Below are positions 37,928 to 47,530 of a DNA stretch of 64,000 nt, one piece after another. Source of the stretch: Rhizobium sp. L51/94 (GTDB taxonomy: Bacteria; Pseudomonadota; Alphaproteobacteria; Rhizobiales; Rhizobiaceae); contig NZ_CP072141.1 in NCBI RefSeq assembly GCF_019355555.1, positions 473,501 to 537,500 on the forward strand, read 5' to 3'. A program made the position numbers and the translations under genes. Each line of letters opens with the position of its first letter. The stretch's first letter is position 1. The notes under the pieces were generated by a model. That model ran no database searches and was not told the origin of the DNA. It was given only the letters and a program-made list of their open reading frames with translations.

Positions 37928-39262
37928 TCAGGAGATGGCGTCAGGTTCGCCATCGAGCCAGCCGCCCTTGAAACCGGCCTTCTCGAGGCCCTTGCGCATG
38001 ATCGGCGAGCCGCGCAGGAGCTTCCAGATCAATCCGGTGCGGTCGTTCTCGATCATGATCACCAGGAGACCCTGGTCGATGGCGACCGAGCGGTCATCGA
38101 CCCAGCCGTCTGGTCCCTTGCCTTCGACGGTCGGGTTAAAGCCGCCGACGAAGCATCCGTCGAGCATGATGTTGGGATAGGCCGACATCAGCGCCCGGGT
38201 ACCGCTGAGGGCTGCCTTGCGGTCGAAGGGCAGGCAGGAGAGCGGCGCCCAGGGGGCGATGGTGCCGTCATCCGGGCCGAACGGTGCGCCACGGGCGGCA
38301 TAGCCCAGCACTTTCGGTCTCCCGCGCCGGCTATGGCGGCCGCCTGTCGGGTTGGGTCCGTCGCAGGCGGTCAGGCCCCAGACCTCGCGGCTATAGCCGG
38401 CAAAATGGCCGGGGTTGCGGTCGGCATAGTCGCGCTGCGTATCGATGGCGATCTGGGTGTTGAGAAAATAGTCGCTGTCCTTCTCCGCCATGTACTTGTC
38501 GCGGATACCGCGAAAGTCGATCCAGGCGTGGGAGAACAGGTGGATGAAAAGCGGGCCGGCATAGAGGAACGGCTTGTTCTTGACCATCATCCAGTTGTAG
38601 GTCGAGGCAAAGGCATCGTAGCATTTTGCCGGAATGGGATGGGTCGGCGACGCCATCGCCATGGCATAGAGCAGGATCGCCTCGTCGTAGCCCTGCCAGC
38701 GCCAGCGCAGGAAACCGCCGCCCGGCTTCCAGCCCATCGTCAGCGTGTCGCCCTTGTTCAGCGCCCAGCGCCAGTCGGCCCGCTCGTAGAGCATGGTCGC
38801 AAGCTCGCGGATCTCGGCATCGTCGGGCTCGTCGCGGTCGAAATAGGCGGCGACGGTGAGGACGCCCATGAACAGCAGGGCGGTGTCGATAAGCGACAGC
38901 TCGCTGTTCCAGGCGCGGTTGCCGGTCTTCATGTCGATGAAATGGTAATAGAAGCCGCGATGGCCGGTGGCCGCGCGTTCCTCGCCCTGGTCGCTGTCGG
39001 CAAAGAAATCCAGCGTCGTCAGGATGATTTCGGCTGCTTCCGTCCGGTCGATCCAGCCGCGCTCGATGGCGACGGGATAGCTCGAAAGCGCAAAGCCGAC
39101 AGCCGCGATGCTGCAGTGGCTGCCCTTGATCGAGGTGTCCGCCACAAGCCCGTTTTCGCGGTTGGTGTGGCGCAGGAAATAGGTGAAGGCAGATTTCTGA
39201 AGGCGATCGACGAGGGCATCGTCGGTTTCCTCGCTGCGTTGAAGCATTGCAAATCCATCCAT
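37928..39262 (-). CDS. Glucoamylase-like (COG5368) protein
   Basis: A 444-residue protein with the glycoamylase-like fold also found as a domain in cyclic beta-1,2-glucan synthases. Recognisable text includes FTYFLRHTNRENGLVADTS, GHRGFYYHFID, ELSLIDTALL, GYDEAILLYAMA and the late YGLTACDG-like WGLTACDGPNPTG. No signal peptide, so probably cytoplasmic. The start at 39262 has GGAGGGGG upstream; a start at 39310 is weaker. Substrate is not known, and no glycan gene is adjacent. Confidence 0.82.
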   Translation of the reverse strand: MDGFAMLQRSEETDDALVDRLQKSAFTYFLRHTNRENGLVADTSIKGSHCSIAAVGFALSSYPVAIERGWIDRTEAAEIILTTLDFFADSDQGEERAATGHRGFYYHFIDMKTGNRAWNSELSLIDTALLFMGVLTVAAYFDRDEPDDAEIRELATMLYERADWRWALNKGDTLTMGWKPGGGFLRWRWQGYDEAILLYAMAMASPTHPIPAKCYDAFASTYNWMMVKNKPFLYAGPLFIHLFSHAWIDFRGIRDKYMAEKDSDYFLNTQIAIDTQRDYADRNPGHFAGYSREVWGLTACDGPNPTGGRHSRRGRPKVLGYAARGAPFGPDDGTIAPWAPLSCLPFDRKAALSGTRALMSAYPNIMLDGCFVGGFNPTVEGKGPDGWVDDRSVAIDQGLLVIMIENDRTGLIWKLLRGSPIMRKGLEKAGFKGGWLDGEPDAIS

Positions 39263-39548
39263 TGTCCGCCCCCTCCATGTGCTTTGCGGCATGCCAAACG
39301 TCAACTGCAAATCAATGTGATCGATGCTGCCACGCGTTCATCAACGATTGCTTAAGAAAGTGGCGTCTGCCCTATCCGCAGCCAAAAATAGTTGCGAAAG
39401 ACCGCCAGAATTCAACTCACGGGGGCGTCAAGAATTAAAGGTCGGTGTGAAAAGCGACAATCGAGGCGGCCGACAGCCCGGGAAATTATCGGTGCTCCAG
39501 CGTCTCCTCGGTATGGGGGAAGTCGATTTCAATGGTCCGGAACCGAGC
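39263..39548. other. Upstream region between divergent glucoamylase-like and DUF892 genes
   Basis: Together with the stress promoter this makes a 345-base gap. Apart from the glucoamylase-like gene's ribosome binding site and the EcfG-like promoter next to it, I see no repeats or further frames. Confidence 0.5.
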
Positions 39549-39573
39549 GGAACAATTGCTCGGAATGCAGGTT
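39549..39573 (+). promoter_or_regulatory. EcfG-type promoter candidate for the DUF892 gene
   Basis: GGAAC, 16 bases, then GGTT, close to the GGAAC-N16/17-CGTT consensus of the alphaproteobacterial general stress sigma factor EcfG (RpoE2). It ends 34 bases before the start codon. YciF-type genes are common targets of this sigma factor. Confidence 0.45.
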
Positions 39574-39607
39574 GAGTCACCTGAAAGCCAACCCACAGGA
39601 GAACCTC

Positions 39608-40108
39608 ATGGCCGACAAAACACTCAACGACCTCTTCATCGACACGCTGAAAGATATCTATTTCGCCGAGCGCCAGATCGTGAAAGCGCTGCCGAAAATG
39701 GCTCGTGCTGCGCAGTCGCCGGAACTGAAAGCTGCCTTCAAGAAGCACCAGGAAGAAACCCAGGGCCAGATCGAACGCCTGCAGCAGGTTTTCGAACTGG
39801 TCGGCAAGCCCGCCCGCGGCAAGACCTGCGAAGCCATCCAGGGGATCATCGCCGAAGGTGAAGAGATCATCGAGGAATTCGCCGGGTCGCCAGCCCTTGA
39901 TGCAGGTCTGATCTCGTCCGCTCAGGCGGTCGAACACTACGAGATCGCCCGCTACGGCACGCTGAAGAACTGGGCGACACAGCTCGGCATGAAGGAAGCC
40001 GCCGACCTGCTCGATGCAACGCTGCAGGAAGAAGGCGCAACTGACGAAGCGCTGACTCAGCTGGCCAACGCTTCGGTCAATGACAAGGGCAAGAAGAAGG
40101 TCGCCTGA
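39608..40108 (+). CDS. DUF892 (YciE/YciF) ferritin-like stress protein
   Basis: A 166-residue four-helix protein of the DUF892 family. LFIDTLKDIYFAERQIVKALPKMA, EEIIEEF and AVEHYEIARYGTL carry the Glu/His residues expected of a di-iron ferritin-like site. Members are induced by osmotic, oxidative or starvation stress; molecular action is unclear. A strong ribosome binding site CAGGAG precedes the ATG. Single gene with an EcfG-like promoter and a terminator. Confidence 0.88.
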   Translation: MADKTLNDLFIDTLKDIYFAERQIVKALPKMARAAQSPELKAAFKKHQEETQGQIERLQQVFELVGKPARGKTCEAIQGIIAEGEEIIEEFAGSPALDAGLISSAQAVEHYEIARYGTLKNWATQLGMKEAADLLDATLQEEGATDEALTQLANASVNDKGKKKVA

Positions 40109-40132
40109 GGCACCTCTTCTCCATCTAGAAAG

Positions 40133-40162
40133 GCGGTCGTCCCCGGGGCGGCCGCTTTTTTT
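40133..40162 (+). terminator. Terminator after the DUF892 gene
   Basis: GCGGTCG (40133-40139) pairs with CGGCCGC (40149-40155), inner CCCC/GGGG, then seven T. Confidence 0.85.
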
Positions 40163-40307
40163 GGCTTTCCACCCGCCTGAAGCTTGATATCGGCGACATC
40201 AAACTCTGGCGCATCGCCCTTGTCGGACCGCTGCCTGAGGGCTTAATAGAAGGACATAGTTGACGTGATTTTCGCCCTGCCCTAGGTGGCGGCGAAGGGA
40301 GACTACG

Positions 40308-42350
40308 ATGACCTTCTTCTCCGCCTACGACCAGGGTTTCGTGCGTGTTGCCGCCTGCACTCCCGTCTGCGAGATAGCCGATCCCGCGACCAATGCTGCC
40401 GAGATCATGCGGCAGGCGACAATCGGCCATGCCGAGCATGTCGCCCTCATGCTGTTTCCGGAACTATCCGTCTCCGCCTACGCGATCGACGATCTGCTTG
40501 GCCAGAGCGTGCTGCTCGAGGGCGTAGAGAAGGCGCTGCTCGATATCGCGGCATTCACCCGCACGATCGCGCCGGTGCTGATCGTCGGTGCACCGCTGCA
40601 CAAGGATGGCCGGCTTTATAATTGCGGCGTTGCCATCCATGACGGCAAAATCCTCGGCGTGGTGCCGAAATCCTATCCGCCGAACTACCGCGAATTCTAC
40701 GAGCGCCGCTGGTTCGCTTCCGGCCGGACCATTCGCGGCTCGTCCATCGCGGTTGGCGGCCAGACCGTCCCATTCGGCGTCGATCTGCTGTTCGAAGCGG
40801 AGAATCATCCCGATTTCGTCTTCCACATCGAAATCTGCGAGGATTTCTGGGTGCCGACGCCGCCGAGCGATTTCGGCGCACTAGCGGGGGCGACCATTCT
40901 CACGAACCTGTCGGCAAGCAATATCACAGTCGGAAAGTCCGAGACGCGCAAGCGCCTTTGCGCCACGCAGTCTTCGCGGGCTCTGGCGGCCTACGTCTAT
41001 TCGGCAGCCGGTCCCGGCGAATCGACCACCGATCTCGCCTGGGACGGACAGGCCTGCGTCTACGAGCTCGGCGAGCTTCTGGCGGAGACGGAGCGCTTTC
41101 CGGGCGGCTCGCAGATGTGCATCGCCGATATCGACGTCGAGCGTCTGAAGCAGGAACGCCTGCGTCAGGGAACGTTCGGGGAAGCTGCCCTCAATGTCGA
41201 TCCGGACCGCGCGTTTCGCCGCGTCGGCTTCCGCACTGCGCGGCCGGAAGGTGATAGCGACCTGCGCCGCACTGTTGCCCGCTTTCCCTTCGTGCCCGCC
41301 GATCCGAGCCAGCTGGCGCAGGATTGCTACGAGACCTTTAATATACAGGTGCAGGGCCTGCAGAAGCGCCTCAAGGCAACCGGCATCAAGCGTTTGTGCA
41401 TCGGCATTTCCGGCGGCCTCGATTCGACCCATGCGCTGCTGGTGGCGGCCCGCGCCTTCGACCAGCTGGGCTGGCCGCGTTCGGATATCCTGGGCTTTAC
41501 CATGCCGGGTTTTGCGACCGGTGACGAAACGCTGGCCAATGCCTGGGCACTGATGCGCAGCCTCCATATCACGGCCGACGAGATCGACATCAAGCCGCTG
41601 GCGCTGCAATTACTGAAGGATCTCGGGCACCCCTTCGCAGGCGGCGAGCCGGTCTATGACGTGACGTTCGAGAATGTGCAGGCAGGCTTGCGCACCGACT
41701 TCCTGTTTCGCGCCGCCAACCAGCGCAACGCCTTCGTGCTCGGCACCGGCGACCTGTCGGAAATTGCGCTGGGCTGGTCGACCTACGGCGTCGGCGACCA
41801 TATGAGCCACTACAACGTCAACGCCTCGGTTTCGAAGACGCTGATCCAGCATCTGGTGCGCTGGGTCATCCACTCGAACGACTTCGACGCCGACACAAAC
41901 GCCACGCTCGACCGGGTGCTGAACACCATCATTTCGCCGGAGCTTGTCCCGGCTGGTGCAGATGGCGCGATCCAGAGCACGGAGGACCGGATCGGTCCTT
42001 ATGCGCTGCACGACTTCGCGCTTTATTATATCAGCCGCTACGGGCTGAAGCCGTCGAAGGTGGCGTTCCTTGCCTATCACGCCTGGAAGGATGCCGAAGC
42101 CGGCGCCTGGCCGCCGAATTTTCCGGCCGATAAAAGGCAGGCCTATACGCTGCCGGAGATCAAGCACTGGCTGGAAAATTTCCTGTTCCGCTTTTTCACC
42201 ATCAGCCAGTTCAAGCGCTCGGCCTCTCCGAACGGCCCGAAGGTTACCTCCGGCGGCTCGCTGTCGCCGCGCGGCGACTGGCGGGCACCGTCCGATGGCA
42301 ATGCCCGGCTTTGGCTTAAGGAACTGGCGGACAACGTGCCGGATGCGTGA
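40308..42350 (+). CDS. nadE: Glutamine-dependent NAD+ synthetase
   Basis: A 680-residue two-domain enzyme making NAD from nicotinate adenine dinucleotide. The nitrilase-type glutaminase domain has its triad at Glu52 (LFPELS), Lys121 (VVPKSYPPNY) and Cys177 (HIEICEDFW), the same positions as in the mycobacterial enzyme. The synthetase domain has the ATP loop ISGGLDSTHAL and GTGDLSEIALGWSTYG. Full length. Start follows GGGAGACTACG. Convergent with the IclR gene. Confidence 0.96.
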   Translation: MTFFSAYDQGFVRVAACTPVCEIADPATNAAEIMRQATIGHAEHVALMLFPELSVSAYAIDDLLGQSVLLEGVEKALLDIAAFTRTIAPVLIVGAPLHKDGRLYNCGVAIHDGKILGVVPKSYPPNYREFYERRWFASGRTIRGSSIAVGGQTVPFGVDLLFEAENHPDFVFHIEICEDFWVPTPPSDFGALAGATILTNLSASNITVGKSETRKRLCATQSSRALAAYVYSAAGPGESTTDLAWDGQACVYELGELLAETERFPGGSQMCIADIDVERLKQERLRQGTFGEAALNVDPDRAFRRVGFRTARPEGDSDLRRTVARFPFVPADPSQLAQDCYETFNIQVQGLQKRLKATGIKRLCIGISGGLDSTHALLVAARAFDQLGWPRSDILGFTMPGFATGDETLANAWALMRSLHITADEIDIKPLALQLLKDLGHPFAGGEPVYDVTFENVQAGLRTDFLFRAANQRNAFVLGTGDLSEIALGWSTYGVGDHMSHYNVNASVSKTLIQHLVRWVIHSNDFDADTNATLDRVLNTIISPELVPAGADGAIQSTEDRIGPYALHDFALYYISRYGLKPSKVAFLAYHAWKDAEAGAWPPNFPADKRQAYTLPEIKHWLENFLFRFFTISQFKRSASPNGPKVTSGGSLSPRGDWRAPSDGNARLWLKELADNVPDA

Positions 42351-42399
42351 GGCAGTGACGTCGGGCAGCTACGGCTTGTGAACCCTCTATTCGTCGGGG

Positions 42400-43161
42400 T
42401 CAGCTGAGGATCCCGGCTAGTTCCCGGCTCGTCTGCTGGAGAGCGTCGAGATACTGTGCCACGACCGAGGGCATGGGCTCGTCCGACATGGGAAGGCCGG
42501 TGTTGAGCGCTGCGACGACCTGGCCACGGGCATTCTTCAGCGGCACGGCGATCGAGCGCAGCCCAATCTCGACTTCCTGGTCGACGGCGGCGTAACCCTG
42601 CGCCTTTATGCGTCCGAGCTCATCAAGGATGGCGTCCGGATCTGTCAGCGTAAACGAAGTCCTCGCCGTCAGCGGCGCGCTGGATAGCAGCGCGCGCGCC
42701 TGATCTTGCGGCAGCGTGGCGAGGAGAATGCGGCCCATCGAGGTGCAGTAGGCCGGTAGGCGCGATCCCGGCATCAGCGTGATCGACATCACCTTGCGCT
42801 CGGCGGCACGCGCCACGTAGACGATTTCGTGTTCGTCGAGGATCGCCACGGACGTACTTTGCCGGATCGTCTCGGACAGCCTGTCCAGAAAGGGCTGGAC
42901 AATACGCGGTAGCGGCATCGACGCCAGGCAGCCGGTGCCGAGACGCAGCACCCTCGGGGTGACGGTGAAGTATTTTCCATCATAGGCACAATAGCCGATA
43001 TCGGCCAGCGTCAGCAGGCAGCGCCGCGTGGTGGCGCGATCGAGGCCCGCCATTGCGGCCGCCTCCGAAATGCTGAGGCGCGGTGTCTCGGCCGTAAACG
43101 CTTCGATGACGCGCAGCCCCTTGGCAAGACCGCCCATCATGTCACTCGGCTTCATGTCCAT
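42400..43161 (-). CDS. IclR-family transcriptional regulator, PcaR/PobR-like
   Basis: A 253-residue regulator. The winged HTH is near 10-65 (GLAKGLRVIEAF, LSISEAAAMAGLDRATTRRCLLTLADIGY), followed by the IclR effector domain with STSVAILDEHEIVYVAR, YCTSMGRILLA and VPLKNARGQVVAALN. The text is closest to regulators of the beta-ketoadipate pathway (PcaR, PobR, CatR). No aromatic-degradation genes are in the window, so the target is elsewhere or the resemblance is general. Confidence 0.85.
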   Translation of the reverse strand: MDMKPSDMMGGLAKGLRVIEAFTAETPRLSISEAAAMAGLDRATTRRCLLTLADIGYCAYDGKYFTVTPRVLRLGTGCLASMPLPRIVQPFLDRLSETIRQSTSVAILDEHEIVYVARAAERKVMSITLMPGSRLPAYCTSMGRILLATLPQDQARALLSSAPLTARTSFTLTDPDAILDELGRIKAQGYAAVDQEVEIGLRSIAVPLKNARGQVVAALNTGLPMSDEPMPSVVAQYLDALQQTSRELAGILS

Positions 43162-43357
43162 CAGAGGCCCTTCGTGCGATATGGCAACAAAGTGCTTCTA
43201 TCGCACAGGGTCATGATGGTCGAGATGCGGGATTTGTGATGAAGTCCAAGGCGTCAGAAATGCGCGAAGCGCGCACATCTGAGAATGATTTGTATCTTTA
43301 GTACAGGAAGATTTTACTCATTTGCGTCCCGTCATCGACACATGTCGAGAGGGAAAT

Positions 43358-43432
43358 TGGAGCGGGTGAAGCGATTCGAACGCTCGACCCCAACCTTGGC
43401 AAGGTTGTGCTCTACCCCTGAGCTACACCCGC
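43358..43432 (-). tRNA. tRNA-Gly (GCC)
   Basis: Minus-strand GCGGGTG acceptor, D-arm TAGCTCAGGGGTAGAGC, anticodon stem CAACC/GGTTG with anticodon GCC in CTTGCCAAG, T-arm GAGCGTTCGAATCGCTTC, and CACCCGC with discriminator T and an encoded CCA. 75 bases with CCA. Confidence 0.95.
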
Positions 43433-43681
43433 TCATCCCACTGGTCCGGGGGTAGTCTGTGGACCGTGGCGCCACCTTGCGGCGACGGGCGCTATATGGC
43501 CCAACCGTTTTTCAAATGCAACAGGAAATCTTTCGGCTTCGAGAAAAATTTGTCACACAGTTCGGAGCGTATGCGAAAAACCGTTCAGCAGCAGGACTTT
43601 CGCCCCAAAAGATTGCCAAAAGGCAGGCAGGGACGTATCACCGCAGCGACCCATTCTGCAGACGTTGCCAAGTGAGATCCG

Positions 43682-44191
43682 ATGACCGAGCCGACCCCGA
43701 AAACCCGCGCCGATCTGTTCGCCTTTCTGGACGGGCTGGGCATCGCCCACACGACGCTCGATCATCCCGCCGTGTTTACCGTCGCCGAATCTGTATCGCT
43801 GCGCGACCAAATTCCCGGCGGCCATACCAAGAACCTTTTCGTAAAGGACAAGAAGGACAACTTCTTCCTTCTGACTGTCGAGGAAAATGCTGCCGTCGAT
43901 CTGAAGACGGTCCACACCCTCATCGGTGCGGCCAGCAAGGTGTCGTTTGGCAAGCCGGAGAAGCTGATGGAATATCTCGGCGTCATCCCTGGTGCCGTGA
44001 CGGCATTCGGCGCGATCAACGATATCGGCCACCACGTCACCTTCGTGATCGACGAGGCGCTGATGGCGGACGACATCATCAATTGCCACCCGCTGTCGAA
44101 CGAGGCAACGACCTCGATCGCCACGCAGGATCTCGTGCGCTTCATGGAGGCGACAGGCCACACGCCGCTCGTCTTGAAAGTTGCGTCCTGA
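43682..44191 (+). CDS. YbaK/ProX-type aminoacyl-tRNA editing deacylase
   Basis: A 169-residue editing protein related to the INS domain of ProRS. The GGHTKNLFVKDKK segment with the catalytic Lys, LLTVEENAAVDLK, and the GAVTAFGAIND loop fit the ProXp-ala / PrdX subgroup, which clears Ala-tRNA(Pro). Alphaproteobacterial ProRS lacks the INS domain, which explains the need for a free-standing editor. Precedes the thioredoxin-TPR gene by 57 bases. Confidence 0.85.
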   Translation: MTEPTPKTRADLFAFLDGLGIAHTTLDHPAVFTVAESVSLRDQIPGGHTKNLFVKDKKDNFFLLTVEENAAVDLKTVHTLIGAASKVSFGKPEKLMEYLGVIPGAVTAFGAINDIGHHVTFVIDEALMADDIINCHPLSNEATTSIATQDLVRFMEATGHTPLVLKVAS

Positions 44192-44248
44192 GATACGATT
44201 ATAAACGCTATAATTTCGGTCCGGACACGCGGACAGACGGGAGACATC

Positions 44249-45217
44249 ATGAGCGGCACAGACAATCCCTATAACGCGGCTTCGCTGGGCGGACAGATGT
44301 CGGGCTCCGTCGCCATGGGAGCCCCTGCTGCAGGCGGCTCCCACATCAAGGATACGACGACGGCGACTTTCACGCGTGACGTGATCGACGAATCCCGAAA
44401 GCAGCCGGTGCTGGTCGACTTCTGGGCGCCGTGGTGCGGTCCGTGCAAGCAGCTGACACCAGTGATCGAAAAGGTCGTCAACGAGGCTGGCGGACGCGTC
44501 AAGCTGGTGAAGATGAACATCGACGATCACCCGTCGGTCGCAGGCCAGCTCGGCATCCAGTCGATACCGGCCGTCATCGCTTTCGTCGATGGCAGGCCTG
44601 CCGATGGCTTCATGGGCGCCGTGCCGGAAAGCCAGGTGCGCGAATTCATCGACAAGATTGCCGGGCCTGCCGGCCCAGATGCAGAAGCTGCCGAAATCGC
44701 CGCCATTCTCGAGGAGGCAGCAGCCTTGCTCGCCTCGTCGGACATCCATGGTGCTGCCGAGCTCTTCGGCGCCGTCCTGCAGGCCGACCCGGAGAACCCC
44801 AAGGCGCTTGCCGGCATGGCCGAATGCATGATCGCCGCCGGCCAGAGCGAGCGGGCCCGCCAGGCGCTCACCGATCTGCCGGAGACGCTGTCGAAGGATG
44901 CAGGCATCCAGGCGGTGGTGAAAAGGCTCGACCAGATCGAGGAGGCTGCCAAGCTCGGTGACCCCTCAGCGCTCGAACAGCAGCTGGCACTGCAGCCGGA
45001 CGATCACGCGGCGCGCCTCAAGCTTGCCAAGATCCGCAATGTCGAGGGCGACCGGAATGCGGCTGCCGAACACCTGCTGACCATCATGCGTCGCGACCGG
45101 ACCTTCGAGGATGACGGCGCTCGCCGCGAGCTGCTGGCATTCTTCGATGTCTGGGGTCCGAAAGATCCTGCCACCATCGCTGCAAGACGCCGACTGTCTT
45201 CAATCCTGTTTTCGTAG
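44249..45217 (+). CDS. Thioredoxin-TPR co-chaperone, CnoX/YbbN type
   Basis: A 322-residue protein: a flexible N-terminal 30 residues, a thioredoxin domain with WCGPC (Cys63, Cys66), and a C-terminal TPR-like helical domain (ELFGAVLQADPENPKALAGMAE, ADLPET-like). CnoX proteins hold unfolded clients under oxidative stress and pass them to GroEL. E. coli CnoX has SxxC; here the intact CxxC suggests a redox-active version, as in Caulobacter. Likely in one unit with the next two genes. Confidence 0.88.
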   Translation: MSGTDNPYNAASLGGQMSGSVAMGAPAAGGSHIKDTTTATFTRDVIDESRKQPVLVDFWAPWCGPCKQLTPVIEKVVNEAGGRVKLVKMNIDDHPSVAGQLGIQSIPAVIAFVDGRPADGFMGAVPESQVREFIDKIAGPAGPDAEAAEIAAILEEAAALLASSDIHGAAELFGAVLQADPENPKALAGMAECMIAAGQSERARQALTDLPETLSKDAGIQAVVKRLDQIEEAAKLGDPSALEQQLALQPDDHAARLKLAKIRNVEGDRNAAAEHLLTIMRRDRTFEDDGARRELLAFFDVWGPKDPATIAARRRLSSILFS

Positions 45218-45365
45218 GGCTTGCCCTGTTCTCTCAGGGCTTAGCCGATCCTCATAAAATCTGGCCCGTCACTTGCGTTTTCGGTGGCGGTTCCCACATC
45301 TTGACGAGACATCTGCTGCGCATAGGATGCATGGTGGACGCTGTAACCAGAACGGGAAACCTTTA

Positions 45366-46028
45366 ATGCAGGTGGGCAACGCCAGATATCTGAAGCCGAG
45401 CGATCTGCCCGAATCGGTCGCGATCTTTCCGCTGACCGGGGCGCTGCTTCTTCCGGGCGGGCAGTTGCCGCTGAATGTCTTCGAACCGCGCTATCTCGCG
45501 ATGTTCGACGCTGCAATATCGGGCAACAGGCTGATCGGCATGATCCAGCCGGCGCTGGGCGACGCTGCGGATAGCGGCCAGCTTGCGCATGTCGGCTGTC
45601 TCGGACGCATCACGTCCTTTGCCGAGACCGGCGATGGGCGGTACATGGTATCGCTGACGGGGATTTGCCGTTTCCGGGTCATGGACGAGATTTCCGGTCA
45701 TCACCCCTACCGGACATTCCGCATCGCGCCATTCTTCGCGGATCTGAAGGCGGAAGACGAGGAAAGCAGCGTCGATCGCGCCGGCCTCCTCTCCGCATTC
45801 AAGGCCTTCCTGGAAGCCAACAAGCTCGAGGCGGACTGGGATAGCGTGGAGCGGGCCGGCAACATGACGCTGGTCAATTCGCTGTCGATGATGGCGCCGT
45901 TCGAACCTGCCGAAAAACAGGCGTTGCTCGAAGCCCCGGACCTCAAGACAAGGGCCGAGACGTTCGTCGCCATTACCGAAATCGTGCTGGCGCGCAGTTT
46001 CGGCGATTCCGACACCATCCTGCAATAG
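45366..46028 (+). CDS. Lon N-terminal-domain (LON substrate-binding) protein
   Basis: A 220-residue protein with only the N-terminal substrate-binding fold of Lon protease: [27 protein letters not shown] and [14 protein letters not shown], plus a helical second half. No ATPase or protease domain, so it cannot degrade by itself; an adaptor role is inferred. The start follows weak pairing (GGAAACCTTTA). Eight bases upstream of the Trm112-like gene. Confidence 0.88.
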   Translation: MQVGNARYLKPSDLPESVAIFPLTGALLLPGGQLPLNVFEPRYLAMFDAAISGNRLIGMIQPALGDAADSGQLAHVGCLGRITSFAETGDGRYMVSLTGICRFRVMDEISGHHPYRTFRIAPFFADLKAEDEESSVDRAGLLSAFKAFLEANKLEADWDSVERAGNMTLVNSLSMMAPFEPAEKQALLEAPDLKTRAETFVAITEIVLARSFGDSDTILQ

Positions 46029-46036
46029 GTGCTGAG

Positions 46037-46225
46037 ATGGTCGATACCGTCAGCAAGGTCGATACCAAGCTCCTGGACCTGCTCGTCTGCCCGCTGACGA
46101 AATCGCGGCTGAGCTATGATCGCGAGCGTAATGAACTCGTCTCCGAAAAGGCTAGGCTCGCCTATCCCATCCGCGACGGCATCCCGATTATGTTGACCTC
46201 GGAAGCCCGCCGCATCGAGGACTGA
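46037..46225 (+). CDS. Trm112 family protein
   Basis: A 62-residue protein: [38 protein letters not shown]. In eukaryotes and archaea Trm112 activates methyltransferases; bacterial members are usually zinc-ribbon-like but this one has a single Cys (LVCPLTKS), so it is unlikely to bind zinc. It ends seven bases before the convergent hydroxylase gene. Confidence 0.87.
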   Translation: MVDTVSKVDTKLLDLLVCPLTKSRLSYDRERNELVSEKARLAYPIRDGIPIMLTSEARRIED

Positions 46226-46232
46226 TCGGTCC

Positions 46233-47447
46233 TCAGATCGTCTCGCCTGCAAGCAGCCGGGGATTGTGAGCGGCGCTCGTGCCGGCAGCCTGGCCGATGA
46301 AATAGGATTTCAACGCCGGCAACCTGTCGACCAGGCCGAGGCCGAAATCGCGAGCGATACGCAGCGGCGCAACGTCGTTTGAAAACAGCCTGTTCAGCAC
46401 ATCGGTGGTGACGCCCATCCGGAAGGTGTCGAAGCGACGCCAGGTCTGGTAGCGCTCCAGCGTGTGGATCGAGCCGATATCGATACCTAGGCGGTCCGCC
46501 TCGACGATGGTTTCCGCCAGCGCCGCCACGTCCTTGAAGCCCAGATTGAGACCCTGGCCCGAGATCGGGTGGATACCGTGCGCGGCGTCGCCGGCGAGAG
46601 CGAGACGTGGTGCCACGAAAGCGCGGGCGAGCGTCAGGCCGAGCGGGAAGGCGCGTTTGCCGCCGACCACCTTCAGCGCGCCGAGCTTGCGGCCGAAACG
46701 ACGTTCCAGTTCCTCCTCGAAGATCAGGTCGTCGGCAGCGACCAGCCGGTCGGCATCGGCCGTGCGCTCCGTCCAGACCAGCGAAGAGCGATTGTTTTTG
46801 AGTGGCAGTATGGCAAACGGGCCGGAGGGCAGGAAGTGCTCCTCGGCGCAGCCATTGTGCGGACGCTCATGCTCGATGGTAGTGACGATGCCGGACTGGC
46901 CGTAATTCCAGCTGACGGTCTTGATGCCGGCCATCTCGCGCAGCTTCGATTTTACCCCGTCGCAGGCCACCAGCAGCTTGGCCTCCAGCATGCTGCCGTC
47001 GGAGAGGGTCAGAGACACGCTGCTGTCGGCAGTCTTGAAGTCGGTCGCGGAGAGGCCTTCGCGGATGGTGATGCCGAGCCTTTCGCAGGCTCCCCTGAGC
47101 GCGCCGACCATGGCGACGTTCGGCACCATGTGGGCAAAGGGTTCGCCTTCGACAACTGCACCCTCGAAGGTCAGGAAGACGGGGCGAACGGGGTCGGCGG
47201 TGCGCGAATCGGTGACGATCATCTTGGTGATCGGTTCGGCCTCGGGAAGGATGTCGTCCCAGACGCCGAAGACGGAGAGCATGCGCGAGGCTGCGGTGAT
47301 GATCGCCGAGGCGCGCTGATCCTTCTTCCAGCTACCCTCAGGCGCAGCCTCAATCACCATCACATCGAGATGCGGGGCCGCCTGCTTGACAGCCACCGCT
47401 GCGGAAAGGCCCACGTAACCGCCACCTACCACCAGCATGTCCAACAT
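46233..47447 (-). CDS. UbiH/UbiF/COQ6-family FAD monooxygenase
   Basis: A 404-residue flavoprotein hydroxylase, probably acting on the ring of a ubiquinone precursor. Motifs: MLVVGGGYVGLSAAVA (FAD), the mid ACDGVKSKLRE (DG motif) and GDAAHGIHPISGQGLNLGFKDVAAL. Start MLDMLVV follows GGAGAG. Rhizobia use one or two such enzymes (UbiL-type) for several ring positions; which position this one serves is not visible. Divergent from tesB, with 83 bases between. Confidence 0.85.
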   Translation of the reverse strand: MLDMLVVGGGYVGLSAAVAVKQAAPHLDVMVIEAAPEGSWKKDQRASAIITAASRMLSVFGVWDDILPEAEPITKMIVTDSRTADPVRPVFLTFEGAVVEGEPFAHMVPNVAMVGALRGACERLGITIREGLSATDFKTADSSVSLTLSDGSMLEAKLLVACDGVKSKLREMAGIKTVSWNYGQSGIVTTIEHERPHNGCAEEHFLPSGPFAILPLKNNRSSLVWTERTADADRLVAADDLIFEEELERRFGRKLGALKVVGGKRAFPLGLTLARAFVAPRLALAGDAAHGIHPISGQGLNLGFKDVAALAETIVEADRLGIDIGSIHTLERYQTWRRFDTFRMGVTTDVLNRLFSNDVAPLRIARDFGLGLVDRLPALKSYFIGQAAGTSAAHNPRLLAGETI

Positions 47448-47530
47448 TGCGCTCTCCTGCTTCCCGTGATCCACTGCCCGTCTATATAGATCAGCCTGAC
47501 GTCCGTTCCTACTGCCGGAGAGCATCCATT

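Noticed and set aside
43466..43675. Basic 69-codon frame just before the editing deacylase gene
   Set aside because: No ribosome binding site at its ATG codons, low-complexity basic composition, and no recognisable family; probably upstream untranslated DNA.
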